A stretch of 64,000 nt of DNA from the NCBI RefSeq assembly GCF_000478605.2, contig NZ_ASHX02000001.1:2147895-2211894 (forward strand). Direction: 5' to 3'. This document shows positions 56,601 to 64,000 of the stretch, in pieces. How positions within the stretch are numbered: the stretch's first letter is position 1; each line of letters starts with the position of its first letter. Under the pieces are notes generated by a model. The model had not been told where the DNA came from and did no database searches. It worked only from the letters and a program-made list of their open reading frames with translations. The translations under genes were made by a program, and so were the position numbers. The stretch is from Streptomyces thermolilacinus SPC6. Lineage in GTDB: Bacteria > Actinomycetota > Actinomycetes > Streptomycetales > Streptomycetaceae.

Positions 56601-58853
56601 TTACTGCCTGGGCTTGTCGTTGACGAAGCCGGGGTCCGTGACCGGGTCCGTGCCCGGGTCGCCGCTGCCGCCCGGATCGGGACTCGCCGACGCGGAGGAC
56701 GACGGGGACTGCGTGGGTGGGGTCGGCTCGTCGGCCGTCGGGCTCTGCGAGGTCGGCGTACCACCGGTCGGCGCGCTGGAGGACGGCGAGCTCGTCGGCT
56801 CGTCCGGCTCGTCGCTCGGCGAAGCGGACGGCGACGCGCTCTCGGAGGCCGAGGTGCTGGGCTCCGGCTCGGGCCCCGCGACCTCCAGGACGTCCAGGTC
56901 GAACCGCGCGTCGGAGCCGCCGCCGAGGGCGTCCAGCGTGTAGTCGGCCCAGATGCGGGCGGGGAAGCCGCCGCCGTTGGCGCGGCCCGAGTTGGCGGTG
57001 CCGGTCAGCGTGACCTGGGTGCCCTTCTCGGCGTCCTCGCCGAACAGGGCGACGACGGTTGCCAGTTCGGGCGTGTACCCGGCGAACCACGCGGACTTGT
57101 TGTTCTCCGACGTACCGGTCTTGCCCGCCGCCTGGTACGCGGAGGTGTTCGCGGCGCGGCCGGAGCCCTCCTTGACGACGCCGGTCAGGACGGAGGTGAC
57201 CGTGTCGGCGGTCTGGCGGCTGATGACCTGCGGGCCGATCGGCTCGGCGGGCTCGACCGCGCGGTCCTTGTGCTCCGCGGACTTCACGATCGACGGTGTG
57301 ACCTTCTTGCCGTGGTTGTCGAGCGTGGCGTACACCCCGGCCATGTCCCAGGTGGAGGCGCCCATGACGCCCAGCGACATCGCGGGCGCCTCCACGAACG
57401 CCTCGCTGTCCTTCATGCCGAGGTCGAGGGCGGTCTTCTTCACCTTGCCCGGGCCGACGTCCACGATCATCTGCGCGAACACCGAGTTGATCGACTTGTT
57501 CATGGCGCGCTGGACGGTGACCGGGCCGTAGCTGCGGTCGTCCTCGTTCTCCGGGGAGAACGGGGTGTCGCTGCCCTCGACGGGACGGCGGCTGGTGCCG
57601 TCGTACACCGTGTTGACGCCGATCCGGCGGCCGTCCTGCGTCTCCGAGGCGTTCTCCAGGGCGGAGGCGAGGACGAGCGGCTTGAACGTGGAGGCCGGCT
57701 GGTAGTCGCGGCGCGTGGCGTTGGACATCCAGTGCTCGGTCGCGCCGACGCCGCCGTACAGGGCGACGACGTGCCCCGTCTTCGGATCGACGGAGGTCGC
57801 GCCCGCCTGGACGGTGGAGTCCACCTTGTCGCCGTCGCGGTCGAGCTTGCTCTCCAGCTGCTCGTCGACGGCCTCGACGAGCTCCTTCTGGCGCTTCTTG
57901 TCGACGGTGAGGGTGATCGTCCAGCCGCCCGCGGTGATGTGCTCCTCGGGGACGCCCTGGCGGATCAGCTCCTGGTTGGCGGCGGCGACCAGGTAGCCGG
58001 TCTGGCCCTCCATGCCGGGGGCGGGCCTGGGCGCCTGCGGCTCGGGGAAGTCCATGCCGGCGCGCTCGGCCGGGTCGAGCCACCTCTCCTCGACCATGTT
58101 GTCCAGGACGTAGTTCCAGCGCTCGGTGACCAGCTTGCGGCCGGTGGGCGTCGCGGACGTCCAGTCGTACTGGCTGGGCGCCTGGAGCAGCGCGGCGAGG
58201 TAGGCGCCCTGCTCGACGGTCAGCTTTCCGGCGTCGACGCCGTAGTACGCCTGCGCGGCTGCCTGGATGCCGTAGGCGCCGCGGCCGTAGTAGCTGGTGT
58301 TGAGGTACCCGGCGAGGATCTCGTCCTTGCTCTTGCGCTGGTCCACCTTGAGGGAGATCACCAGCTCCTTGAGCTTGCGGGAGACGGTCTGGCTCTGGTC
58401 CAGGTAGTAGTTCTTGACGTACTGCTGGGTGATGGTCGAGCCGCCCTGCTTGCCCTTGCCGGTGACCGTGTTGATCACGCCGCGGGCGGTGCCCTTGAAG
58501 TCGACGCCGGAGTCCTCGTAGAAGGTCTTGTTCTCCGCCGCGACGAAGGCCTTCTCGACCGGGTCGGGGATCTTGTCGAGGCCGACGATGGAGCGGTTGA
58601 CCTTGCCGCTGCGGGCGAGGATCGAACCGTCGGAGTACTTGTAGACGTTGCTCTGGAGCACCGCCTCGGCGTTGGCGGTGGGGACCGGTACGAGCAGGTA
58701 GACGGCGTAGAAGCCGCCCATCGACAGCAGGCAGAACACGAAGAACGTGCCCAGCAGCTTCCGCCAAGTGAAGAAGCGGCGTATGCCTCCGCGACTCCCC
58801 TGTTCCCGGCGCGCCCCGCGCTGCCGGGACCGTCGCGCTTCCCCTCGGCCCAT
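56601..58853 (-). CDS. Bifunctional (class A) penicillin-binding protein
   Basis: Membrane enzyme of 750 aa that polymerises and cross-links peptidoglycan. A basic cytoplasmic start and one helix (LLGTFFVFCLLSMGGFYAVY) precede a GT51 transglycosylase (AENKTFYEDSGVD, GGSTITQQYVKN, ILAGYLNTSYYGRGAYGIQ) and a transpeptidase with Ser388 in STFK, SIN and KTGTS. The C-terminal 110 residues are a Ser/Pro/Glu-rich, probably disordered tail outside the cell. GGGAGCGACGGAG precedes the ATG. Divergent from the SPFH operon. Length is within class A PBP range. Confidence 0.95.
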   Translation of the reverse strand: MGRGEARRSRQRGARREQGSRGGIRRFFTWRKLLGTFFVFCLLSMGGFYAVYLLVPVPTANAEAVLQSNVYKYSDGSILARSGKVNRSIVGLDKIPDPVEKAFVAAENKTFYEDSGVDFKGTARGVINTVTGKGKQGGSTITQQYVKNYYLDQSQTVSRKLKELVISLKVDQRKSKDEILAGYLNTSYYGRGAYGIQAAAQAYYGVDAGKLTVEQGAYLAALLQAPSQYDWTSATPTGRKLVTERWNYVLDNMVEERWLDPAERAGMDFPEPQAPRPAPGMEGQTGYLVAAANQELIRQGVPEEHITAGGWTITLTVDKKRQKELVEAVDEQLESKLDRDGDKVDSTVQAGATSVDPKTGHVVALYGGVGATEHWMSNATRRDYQPASTFKPLVLASALENASETQDGRRIGVNTVYDGTSRRPVEGSDTPFSPENEDDRSYGPVTVQRAMNKSINSVFAQMIVDVGPGKVKKTALDLGMKDSEAFVEAPAMSLGVMGASTWDMAGVYATLDNHGKKVTPSIVKSAEHKDRAVEPAEPIGPQVISRQTADTVTSVLTGVVKEGSGRAANTSAYQAAGKTGTSENNKSAWFAGYTPELATVVALFGEDAEKGTQVTLTGTANSGRANGGGFPARIWADYTLDALGGGSDARFDLDVLEVAGPEPEPSTSASESASPSASPSDEPDEPTSSPSSSAPTGGTPTSQSPTADEPTPPTQSPSSSASASPDPGGSGDPGTDPVTDPGFVNDKPRQ

Positions 58854-59050
58854 GGCTCCGTCGCTCCCGTTGGTCGATGTTCGTCCGGTTGGTCCGTCGC
58901 GTTCCGGTCCCCACGCCCGGATCAGCTCAGCAAGCTAACCCGCGGCAGCCGACGTAGACCAACGGGTCCTGTCTTTTCCGGACGTGAGAATCAGCACCCG
59001 TTCCCACAGGAACCGACTCACGGGGGGTGGACAAGGTTGCGAGAAGCGAT

Positions 59051-59066
59051 AAAGTGATATCACTTT
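59051..59066. promoter_or_regulatory. Perfect 16-bp palindrome AAAGTGATATCACTTT upstream of the SPFH-RHH operon
   Basis: The fully symmetric sequence lies 18 nt before the SPFH start, overlapping where a -10 box would be relative to TTGCGA at 59037-59042. It is strikingly AT-rich for this genome. Ribbon-helix-helix proteins bind such palindromes, and one is encoded in the same operon, so autorepression is likely. Confidence 0.65.
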
Positions 59067-59083
59067 GCTTCATCGGAGAGAGC

Positions 59084-60082
59084 ATGGGGAACGGGGGGAT
59101 CATGTCCAAGACGACGGGTGCGAGCACGGCCCCGGTCGCGGGTGCGGCCACGGGGGCCGCGGGTTCGGTGGCCGCGGAGGCGGCGCGTCCGCGGGTGCGG
59201 GAGTTCACGGCGTACAGCGTGGGCGGGGGTGTCGCGCTGCTGTCCGGCCTGGTCGGGCTTGCGGCGGGGGTGTGCCTCGTCGTCGCGGGGACGGCGGTCC
59301 CGGAGGACACGTCGACGGCCGCGCGGGCCGGTCTGATCGCGCTGGGGGTCGTGGTGGGCCTCGGGGCGCTGTTCGCGATGTGCGGGCTGAACATGGTGGC
59401 GCCCGGCGAGGCGCGGGTGGTGCAGCTGTTCGGGCGGTACCGGGGCACGGTCCGCACGGACGGGCTGCGCTGGGTGAACCCGCTGACGTCCCGGGTGGCG
59501 ATCTCGACGCGCGTGCGGAACCACGAGACGGCCGTCATGAAGGTCAACGACGCGTACGGCAACCCGATCGAGCTGGCCGCGGTCGTCGTGTGGCGGGTGG
59601 AGGACACGGCGCAGGCCATGTTCGAGGTGGACGACTTCGAGCAGTTCGTCTCCACGCAGACGGAGGCGGCGGTCCGGCACATCGCGATCGAGTACCCGTA
59701 CGACGCGCACGACGAGGAGGGCCTGTCGCTGCGCGGCAACGCCGAGGAGATCACCGAGAAGCTCGCGGCGGAGCTCCACGCGCGCGTGGAGGCGGCGGGT
59801 GTCCGCGTCATCGAGTCGCGCTTCACGCACCTCGCGTACGCTCCGGAGATCGCCTCGGCGATGCTCCAGCGGCAGCAGGCCGGTGCCATGGTGGCGGCCC
59901 GGCAGAAGATCGTGGAGGGCGCGGTCGGCATGGTCGAGCTGGCCCTGGACCGGATCGCGGAGCGCGACATAGTGGAACTGGACCCGGAGCGGAAGGCGGC
60001 CATGGTCTCCAACCTGATGGTGGTGCTGTGCGGTGACCGCTCGGCCCAGCCGATCGTCAACACGGGCACGCTCTACCAGTGA
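59084..60082 (+). CDS. SPFH/band 7 (prohibitin-like) membrane protein
   Basis: Protein of 332 aa (ATG 59084, with GGAGAG 3 nt upstream; ATG 59102 possible). Two N-terminal hydrophobic segments ([40 protein letters not shown]) are followed by an SPFH domain ([40 protein letters not shown]) and a helical C-terminus rich in Ala/Glu. SPFH proteins scaffold membrane microdomains and often associate with proteases or detergent-resistant membranes. The RHH gene overlaps its last 4 nt (GTGA), so the two form an operon under the upstream palindrome. Function here unknown. Confidence 0.9.
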   Translation: MGNGGIMSKTTGASTAPVAGAATGAAGSVAAEAARPRVREFTAYSVGGGVALLSGLVGLAAGVCLVVAGTAVPEDTSTAARAGLIALGVVVGLGALFAMCGLNMVAPGEARVVQLFGRYRGTVRTDGLRWVNPLTSRVAISTRVRNHETAVMKVNDAYGNPIELAAVVVWRVEDTAQAMFEVDDFEQFVSTQTEAAVRHIAIEYPYDAHDEEGLSLRGNAEEITEKLAAELHARVEAAGVRVIESRFTHLAYAPEIASAMLQRQQAGAMVAARQKIVEGAVGMVELALDRIAERDIVELDPERKAAMVSNLMVVLCGDRSAQPIVNTGTLYQ

Positions 60083-60345
60083 CGGCCCGCCGCGAGCGCA
60101 AGCAGGTACTCCTCCGCCTCGACCCGGCGGTGTACGAGGCGCTGGCGCGCTGGGCGTCGGACGAGCTGCGCAGTGCGAACTCCCAGATCGAGTTCCTGCT
60201 GCGCAGGGCCCTGGCGGAGGCCGGCCGCCTCCCGGCCGCCCCGGCGCCCCTGCCCCGCCGGGGCCGCCCGCCGAAACAGACCCCGCCGCCGGAGGGCGGT
60301 CCGGCCCGGGAGCCGCCCGAGCCCCGGCGCGGGGGCGGCGAGTAG
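60079..60345 (+). CDS. Ribbon-helix-helix (Arc-like) regulator with a Pro/Arg-rich tail
   Basis: Protein of 88 aa. Residues 6-50 form an RHH fold: RKQVLLRLDPAVYEALARWA (beta strand plus helix A) and SDELRSANSQIEFLLRRALA (helix B), as in Arc/MetJ-type proteins that bind palindromes as dimers. Residues 51-88 are a disordered Pro/Gly/Arg tail that may contact DNA or a partner. It overlaps the SPFH gene by 4 nt, so production is coupled to it. Most likely it represses its own operon at 59051-59066. Confidence 0.8.
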   Translation: MTARRERKQVLLRLDPAVYEALARWASDELRSANSQIEFLLRRALAEAGRLPAAPAPLPRRGRPPKQTPPPEGGPAREPPEPRRGGGE

Positions 60346-60360
60346 CGCCGTACGGGGGGC

Positions 60361-60396
60361 GAGCGGGGTGGGCGGCTGAGGCTGCCCGCCCCGCTC
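60361..60396 (+). terminator. Terminator of the SPFH-RHH operon
   Basis: GAGCGGGGTGGGC (60361-60373) pairs with GCCCGCCCCGCTC (60384-60396), with one G-T pair, 15 nt after the RHH stop codon. The rest of the gap to 60651 (about 255 nt) is GC-rich and holds nothing else recognisable. Confidence 0.7.
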
Positions 60397-60651
60397 GGGC
60401 GCCGCTGTGGGCCGGCGGGCTTGCGGCGCGTCGGCATCCGGGGCTCGGCGGCCCGAGAGGCGGGGCGGCGCGTCGGTGTACCGGGCTCCGCCGGACCGGT
60501 GAGGCGCGGCGTAGGTACCCGGGGTGCGGGGCGTCGGTGAGCCGTTCGCCGGGGCTCATGGGCGCGGGAGGAACCGGGCCGGGAGCCGGGGCGTCGTCGT
60601 GAGCGGGGGCAGGGCGGCGGCGGACACGGACGTGCGGGACGGGGGTGGCCG

Positions 60652-61620
60652 GTGGTGCGGGGGGTCGGATGGGGGCGGGACGCCCGGGGGCGGTCGGCCT
60701 GGACGCGCGGGCGCGTCGTGGCGGGGGCCGCCGCGCTCGTCGCCTGGCTGATCGTCTTCCACGCGACCGTGCCCGATCTGCCCGGGCGCCCGGGAAGCCT
60801 GCTGGAGACGTTCCTGCCGTGGCTGGGGCTGGCCGTGCCGGTGCTCGTGGGCGCCGCGCTCGTGCGGCGCTCGGCCACCGCGCTGCTCGCGGCGCTGCTG
60901 CCGCTGATGGCCTGGGGCGGGCACTTCGGGGTGCTGCTGCTGCCCGGCCCCGGCGAACGGCACGACCTCACGGTGGTCCAGCACAACGTCAGCGACGAGA
61001 ACCCCGACCCTGCCGGTACGGCACGCGCGCTGGCGGCCGCACGCCCGGACCTGATAGCCCTCCAGGAGGTCACACGGGAGGCGCTGCCCGCGTACCGGGC
61101 GGCGCTCTCGGCCCAATACCCGCACCACGAGGTGCGCGGCACGGTCGGCCTCTGGTCGGCGCACCCCCTCACCGACGTGCGCGCCCTGGACATCCGGCCG
61201 CACGGCGTGGACGAGGGGTGGCGGCGCGGACTGCGGGCCACGGCGGCCACCTCGCGCGGTGAGGTCGCCGTGTACGTGGCGCACCTGCCGTCCGTACGGC
61301 TCACCGCGCGGCACGGTTTCGACGCGGCCCGCCGGGACGAGAGCGCGGAGCTGCTGGGCGCCGCCCTCGCCGCCGAACGGCTGGACCGGGTGGTGCTGCT
61401 CGGCGACCTCAACGGCACGGTGGACGACCGGGGGCTGCGGCCCCTGACCTCGCGCCTCGACACGGCGGGCACGGGGCTGGCGTTCAGCTGGCCCGCGTCG
61501 GCGCCGCTCGCCCGTATCGACCAGGTCCTGGCCCGCGGCAGCGAGGTCACCCACGTCTGGACACTGCCCCCGACCGGCTCCGACCACCTGCCGGTCGCCG
61601 CCCGCCTCGTCCACGGGTAG
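60652..61620 (+). CDS. Membrane-bound endonuclease/exonuclease/phosphatase (EEP) family protein
   Basis: Protein of 322 aa (GTG 60652, GGGGTGG upstream). Three hydrophobic segments (VVAGAAALVAWLIVFHATVP, LPWLGLAVPVLVGAALV, TALLAALLPLMAWGGHFGVL) place the catalytic domain outside the membrane. EEP motifs are present: QHNVSDEN, LQEV, GDLNGT and GSDHLPV, giving the metal-binding Asn, Glu, Asp and His. The family includes nucleases, sphingomyelinases and phosphatases; an extracytoplasmic DNase or lipid/polyphosphate phosphatase is plausible, but the substrate is not assigned. Confidence 0.88.
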   Translation: MVRGVGWGRDARGRSAWTRGRVVAGAAALVAWLIVFHATVPDLPGRPGSLLETFLPWLGLAVPVLVGAALVRRSATALLAALLPLMAWGGHFGVLLLPGPGERHDLTVVQHNVSDENPDPAGTARALAAARPDLIALQEVTREALPAYRAALSAQYPHHEVRGTVGLWSAHPLTDVRALDIRPHGVDEGWRRGLRATAATSRGEVAVYVAHLPSVRLTARHGFDAARRDESAELLGAALAAERLDRVVLLGDLNGTVDDRGLRPLTSRLDTAGTGLAFSWPASAPLARIDQVLARGSEVTHVWTLPPTGSDHLPVAARLVHG

Positions 61621-61701
61621 CGACGGGTGAGCGGGGCGGACGCCGGGCACGCCCCGCCCGCCTCCGCTCGCGTGAGTCCCGTCGGTCCACCCGCCCCGCG
61701 C

Positions 61702-62682
61702 CTACCGGGCGTCCGCCGACAGCACCCGTACCGGCAGTGACGCCAGGGCGCCGCGCAGGGCCTCGGCGAGCTCCTGGAACTCGGCCGCCCTGGCCGCTCC
61801 CGTGCGCATCGCGAGGGCGACCCGGCGCGACGGGGCCGGGTCCGCGAAGTGGCCCGTCACCAGGCTCGGGTTGCGCCCGGTCTCGACCTTCACCGCCGTA
61901 CGCGGCAGCAGCGTCACGCCAAGCCCGCCCGCGACCAGCTGCACCAGCGTCGAGAGACCCGCCGCCGTCGTGGTGACCGCCGCGCCGTCCGTGCGCCCGG
62001 CCTCCCGGCAGATGTCGAGGGCCTGGTCGCGCAGGCAGTGCCCCTCGTCCAGCAGCAGCAGATGCAGCTCCCGCAGGGCGTCGCGCGGGATGTCGGTACG
62101 GCCGCCCAGCGGATGGTCGTCGGGCGTGACCAGCACGAAGTCCTCGTCGAACAGCGGCAGCTCCGTGATACCCGGCACGCCCAGCGGCACCGCGAGGAGC
62201 AGCACGTCGAGCCGCCCGGACGCCAGCCCCTCCAGCAGCGAGTACGTCTGCTCCTCGTGGACCTGGAGGTCCAGGTCCGGGTACCGGCCGTGGACCAGCC
62301 GCAGGACCGTCGGCAGCAGATAGGGCGCGACCGTCGGGATCACCCCGAGCCGCAGCACGCCCGTGAACGGAGCCCGTACGGCCTCCGCCTCCTCCAGCAG
62401 CTCCCCGACCGCGTCCAGCACCGCCTTGGCGCGGACCGCGAGCCGCTCCCCCGCCGGTGAGAGCAGCACCTTACGCGTCGTACGCTCAAGGAGCTGGACA
62501 CCGAGTGCCTCTTCGAGAGCCGAAACCGCGCCCGAGAGCGCGGGCTGGCTCATGCCTATGGCGGCGGCGGCGTCCCGGAAGTGGAGATGTTCGGCGACCG
62601 CGGCGAACGCCCGGAGCTGCGCCAGACTCGGCTGTTTACCCTTTTGTGCGGAATTATGTGCGGACTGTGCGGGGGAGACCAC
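61702..62682 (-). CDS. oxyR: Peroxide-sensing LysR-type regulator OxyR
   Basis: LysR regulator of 326 aa with a winged helix at about 19-78 (PSLAQLRAFAAVAEHLHFRD) and a LysR substrate domain. The redox pair is conserved: Cys216 and Cys225 in GHCLRDQALDIC, the disulfide switch of OxyR. The GTG at 62682 is chosen because it opens on the conserved MVSPAQSAHNSAQKGKQPSL and because the frame further upstream would include a TTA codon within the control region. It is divergent from ahpC, its expected target, as established for S. coelicolor OxyR. Confidence 0.92.
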   Translation of the reverse strand: MVSPAQSAHNSAQKGKQPSLAQLRAFAAVAEHLHFRDAAAAIGMSQPALSGAVSALEEALGVQLLERTTRKVLLSPAGERLAVRAKAVLDAVGELLEEAEAVRAPFTGVLRLGVIPTVAPYLLPTVLRLVHGRYPDLDLQVHEEQTYSLLEGLASGRLDVLLLAVPLGVPGITELPLFDEDFVLVTPDDHPLGGRTDIPRDALRELHLLLLDEGHCLRDQALDICREAGRTDGAAVTTTAAGLSTLVQLVAGGLGVTLLPRTAVKVETGRNPSLVTGHFADPAPSRRVALAMRTGAARAAEFQELAEALRGALASLPVRVLSADAR

Positions 62683-62812
62683 TGATAACCACCTTCGATC
62701 AACGCGACCCAGTCTAGCTATTTCACTGATCAATGCACGCCGTGCCATGCTGGCGGTCGTCCAACCTCCACGGATGTCCTCACAAGGGACGTCCCCGCCA
62801 CTAGGAGAGCGT
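62683..62812. promoter_or_regulatory. oxyR-ahpC divergent regulatory region
   Basis: A 130-nt divergent region holding the promoters of oxyR and ahpC. GATCAA occurs twice (about 62697 and 62729), and CTAGCTATTT lies between them. OxyR sites are weakly conserved, so the exact operator is not identified. AGGAGAG precedes the ahpC GTG. Confidence 0.6.
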
Positions 62813-63367
62813 GTGCTCACTGTCGGTGACCAGTTCCCCACGTACGACCTGACCGCCTGTGTGTCGCTCGAGAGCGGCAAGGAGTTCGCGCAGATCGACC
62901 ACAAGTCCTACGAGGGCAAGTGGCGCGTGGTGTTCTTCTGGCCGAAGGACTTCACCTTCGTGTGCCCGACCGAGATCGCCGCGTTCGGCAAGCTGAACGA
63001 CGAGTTCGCGGACCGCGACGCCCAGATCCTCGGCGTCTCGGGCGACTCGGAGTTCGTCCACCACGCCTGGCGCAAGGACCACGCCGACCTGCGTGACCTG
63101 CCCTTCCCGATGCTCGCCGACTCCAAGCACGAGCTGATGCAGGCGTGCGGCGTCGAGGGCGAGGACGGCTTCGCGCAGCGCGCCGTCTTCATCGTCGACC
63201 CGAACAACGAGATCCAGTTCGCCATGGTGACCGCCGGCTCCGTGGGCCGTAACCCCAAGGAGGTCCTGCGGGTCCTGGACGCCCTCCAGACCGACGAGCT
63301 GTGCCCCTGCAACTGGACCAAGGGCGAGGACACCCTCGACCCGGTCAAGCTGCTGGCCGGCGAGTAA
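62813..63367 (+). CDS. ahpC: Alkyl hydroperoxide reductase AhpC (peroxiredoxin)
   Basis: Peroxiredoxin of 184 aa (GTG 62813, AGGAGAGC upstream). The peroxidatic cysteine is Cys51 in FVCPTEIAAF and the resolving residues are Cys164/Cys166 in LCPCNW. It reduces hydroperoxides and, in actinobacteria, is recycled by AhpD. The downstream ahpD gene follows by 23 nt, forming one operon under the oxyR-proximal promoter. Length matches actinobacterial AhpC. Confidence 0.97.
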   Translation: MLTVGDQFPTYDLTACVSLESGKEFAQIDHKSYEGKWRVVFFWPKDFTFVCPTEIAAFGKLNDEFADRDAQILGVSGDSEFVHHAWRKDHADLRDLPFPMLADSKHELMQACGVEGEDGFAQRAVFIVDPNNEIQFAMVTAGSVGRNPKEVLRVLDALQTDELCPCNWTKGEDTLDPVKLLAGE

Positions 63368-63390
63368 CCAACCGGAACGAGTGAATCACC

Positions 63391-63930
63391 ATGTCTCTTG
63401 ACGCCCTGAAGTCCGCCATCCCGGACTACGCGAAGGACCTGAAGCTGAACCTCGGCTCGGTCATCGGCAACAGCGACCTCCCGCAGCAGCAGCTGTGGGG
63501 CACCGTCCTGGCGTGCGCGATCGCCTCGCGCTCCCCGAAGGTGCTGGCGGAGCTGGAGCCGGAGGCGAGGGAGAACCTCAAGCCCGAGGCGTACGAGGCG
63601 GCCAAGTCGGCCGCCGCCATCATGGCGATGAACAACGTCTTCTACCGGACGCGTCACCTCCTCTCCGACCCGGAGTACGGCACGATGCGCGCCGGTCTGC
63701 GGATGAACGTCATCGGCAACCCGGGCGTGGAGAAGGTCGACTTCGAGCTGTGGTCGCTCGCGGTCTCCGCGATCAACGGCTGCGGCCAGTGCCTCGACTC
63801 GCACGAGCAGGTGCTGCGCAAGGCGGGTATGGAGCGCGACACGATCCAGGAGGCGTTCAAGATCGCCGCGGTCATCCAGGCGGTCGGCGCGACGCTGGAC
63901 GCGGAAGCGGTCCTGTCCGCCGCCGAGTAA
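63391..63930 (+). CDS. ahpD: Alkylhydroperoxidase AhpD
   Basis: Protein of 179 aa of the carboxymuconolactone decarboxylase-like AhpD family. The redox CxxC is Cys131 and Cys134 in [10 protein letters not shown], with the catalytic His138. It reduces AhpC via lipoamide and dihydrolipoamide dehydrogenase and also has weak peroxidase activity itself. It follows ahpC by 23 nt. Length and motifs match the characterised mycobacterial enzyme. Confidence 0.96.
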   Translation: MSLDALKSAIPDYAKDLKLNLGSVIGNSDLPQQQLWGTVLACAIASRSPKVLAELEPEARENLKPEAYEAAKSAAAIMAMNNVFYRTRHLLSDPEYGTMRAGLRMNVIGNPGVEKVDFELWSLAVSAINGCGQCLDSHEQVLRKAGMERDTIQEAFKIAAVIQAVGATLDAEAVLSAAE

Positions 63931-63956
63931 TCGGCCGGCCGTACGCGACAGACATG

Positions 63957-63999
63957 GAAGGGGCCCCACCGGCATCGACTGCCGGTGGGGCCCCCTTCC
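63957..63999 (+). terminator. Terminator of the ahpCD operon
   Basis: A long hairpin: GGGGCCCCACCGGCA-type arm (63957-63974) pairs with TGCCGGTGGGGCCCCCTTCC (63980-63999) with one bulge, 26 nt after the stop codon. The A/T pairs at the base strengthen the call. Confidence 0.85.
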
Positions 64000-64000
64000 A

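Noticed and set aside
55125..59057. A 1310-codon plus-strand frame across the phosphatase and PBP genes
   Set aside because: It overlaps two genes with strong domain evidence in other frames; its composition is the usual GC-rich shadow.
62683..62748. Upstream ATG (62748) as the oxyR start, which would include a TTA codon
   Set aside because: It would place the start inside the divergent promoter region and add residues without family similarity; the GTG at 62682 fits the conserved N-terminus.

Overview
The window is chromosomal DNA from a Streptomyces or close relative. G+C is very high, third codon positions are almost all G or C, starts are GTG or ATG, and several genes carry a -10 box immediately before the start codon. 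The gene set also fits: a bldK-type oligopeptide importer, a WhiB-like protein, SpoIIE/HATPase signalling proteins, GlpX, PspA and oxyR-ahpCD. The order of the larger blocks agrees with what I remember of the conserved Streptomyces chromosome arm core; this was not checked by any search.

Layout. 1-1409 is the C-terminal part of an S9 peptidase. 1653-7393 is a five-gene oligopeptide/dipeptide ABC importer, and 7615-13831 is a second one in bldKABCDE order, both leftward. 13832-14910 is a long non-coding stretch with a decayed substrate-binding-protein start. 14911-19450 holds typA and a large family-5 substrate-binding lipoprotein. 19761-22891 holds a TPM-domain membrane protein and a PspA/IM30 protein. 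22997-26106 encodes a PAS-GAF-SpoIIE phosphatase and an anti-sigma-like ATPase, followed by a Nudix hydrolase, a small SPOR protein and a GntR regulator (26176-27954). 28215-36777 is an accessory-looking stretch: a DUF4190 membrane protein, a frameshifted serpin convergent with a secreted subtilisin, a threonine-synthase-like PLP enzyme, a small exported protein next to an 8-cysteine protein, a methyltransferase remnant, a VOC protein and a diaminopropionate ammonia-lyase. 36937-37462 is a YefM/RelE-type toxin-antitoxin pair.

37597-49832 is conserved core: ychF, a DUF6542 protein, a nitroreductase, xseAB, ispH, ppgK, a DUF4245 protein, glpX, a whiB-like gene, a DUF1707 protein and an Fe-S class I fumarase. 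ppgK is frameshifted here by a 31-bp imperfect tandem duplication. 50035-54046 has a secreted SGNH esterase with a ricin-type lectin domain, class II fumarase fumC and a DUF402 protein. 54292-63930 has a second SpoIIE phosphatase containing a TTA codon, a bifunctional penicillin-binding protein, an SPFH-RHH operon behind a perfect 16-bp palindrome, an EEP-family protein, and the oxyR / ahpC-ahpD peroxide module.

Themes. Peptide import (two complete transporters, an extra binding protein, an S9 peptidase), developmental and stress signalling (bldK, WhiB-like, two SpoIIE phosphatases, a TTA codon), cell-envelope maintenance (PspA/TPM, SPFH, PBP, DUF1707), and central carbon and redox metabolism (GlpX, two fumarases, IspH, AhpCD). 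The most unusual items are the ppgK duplication, the only in-frame TTA codon noticed (in the 54292 phosphatase), the protease/serpin pair with a broken inhibitor, the SPFH-RHH operon with its palindrome, and the hairpins flanking bldKB. No rRNA, tRNA, CRISPR array, insertion sequence or prophage was seen.
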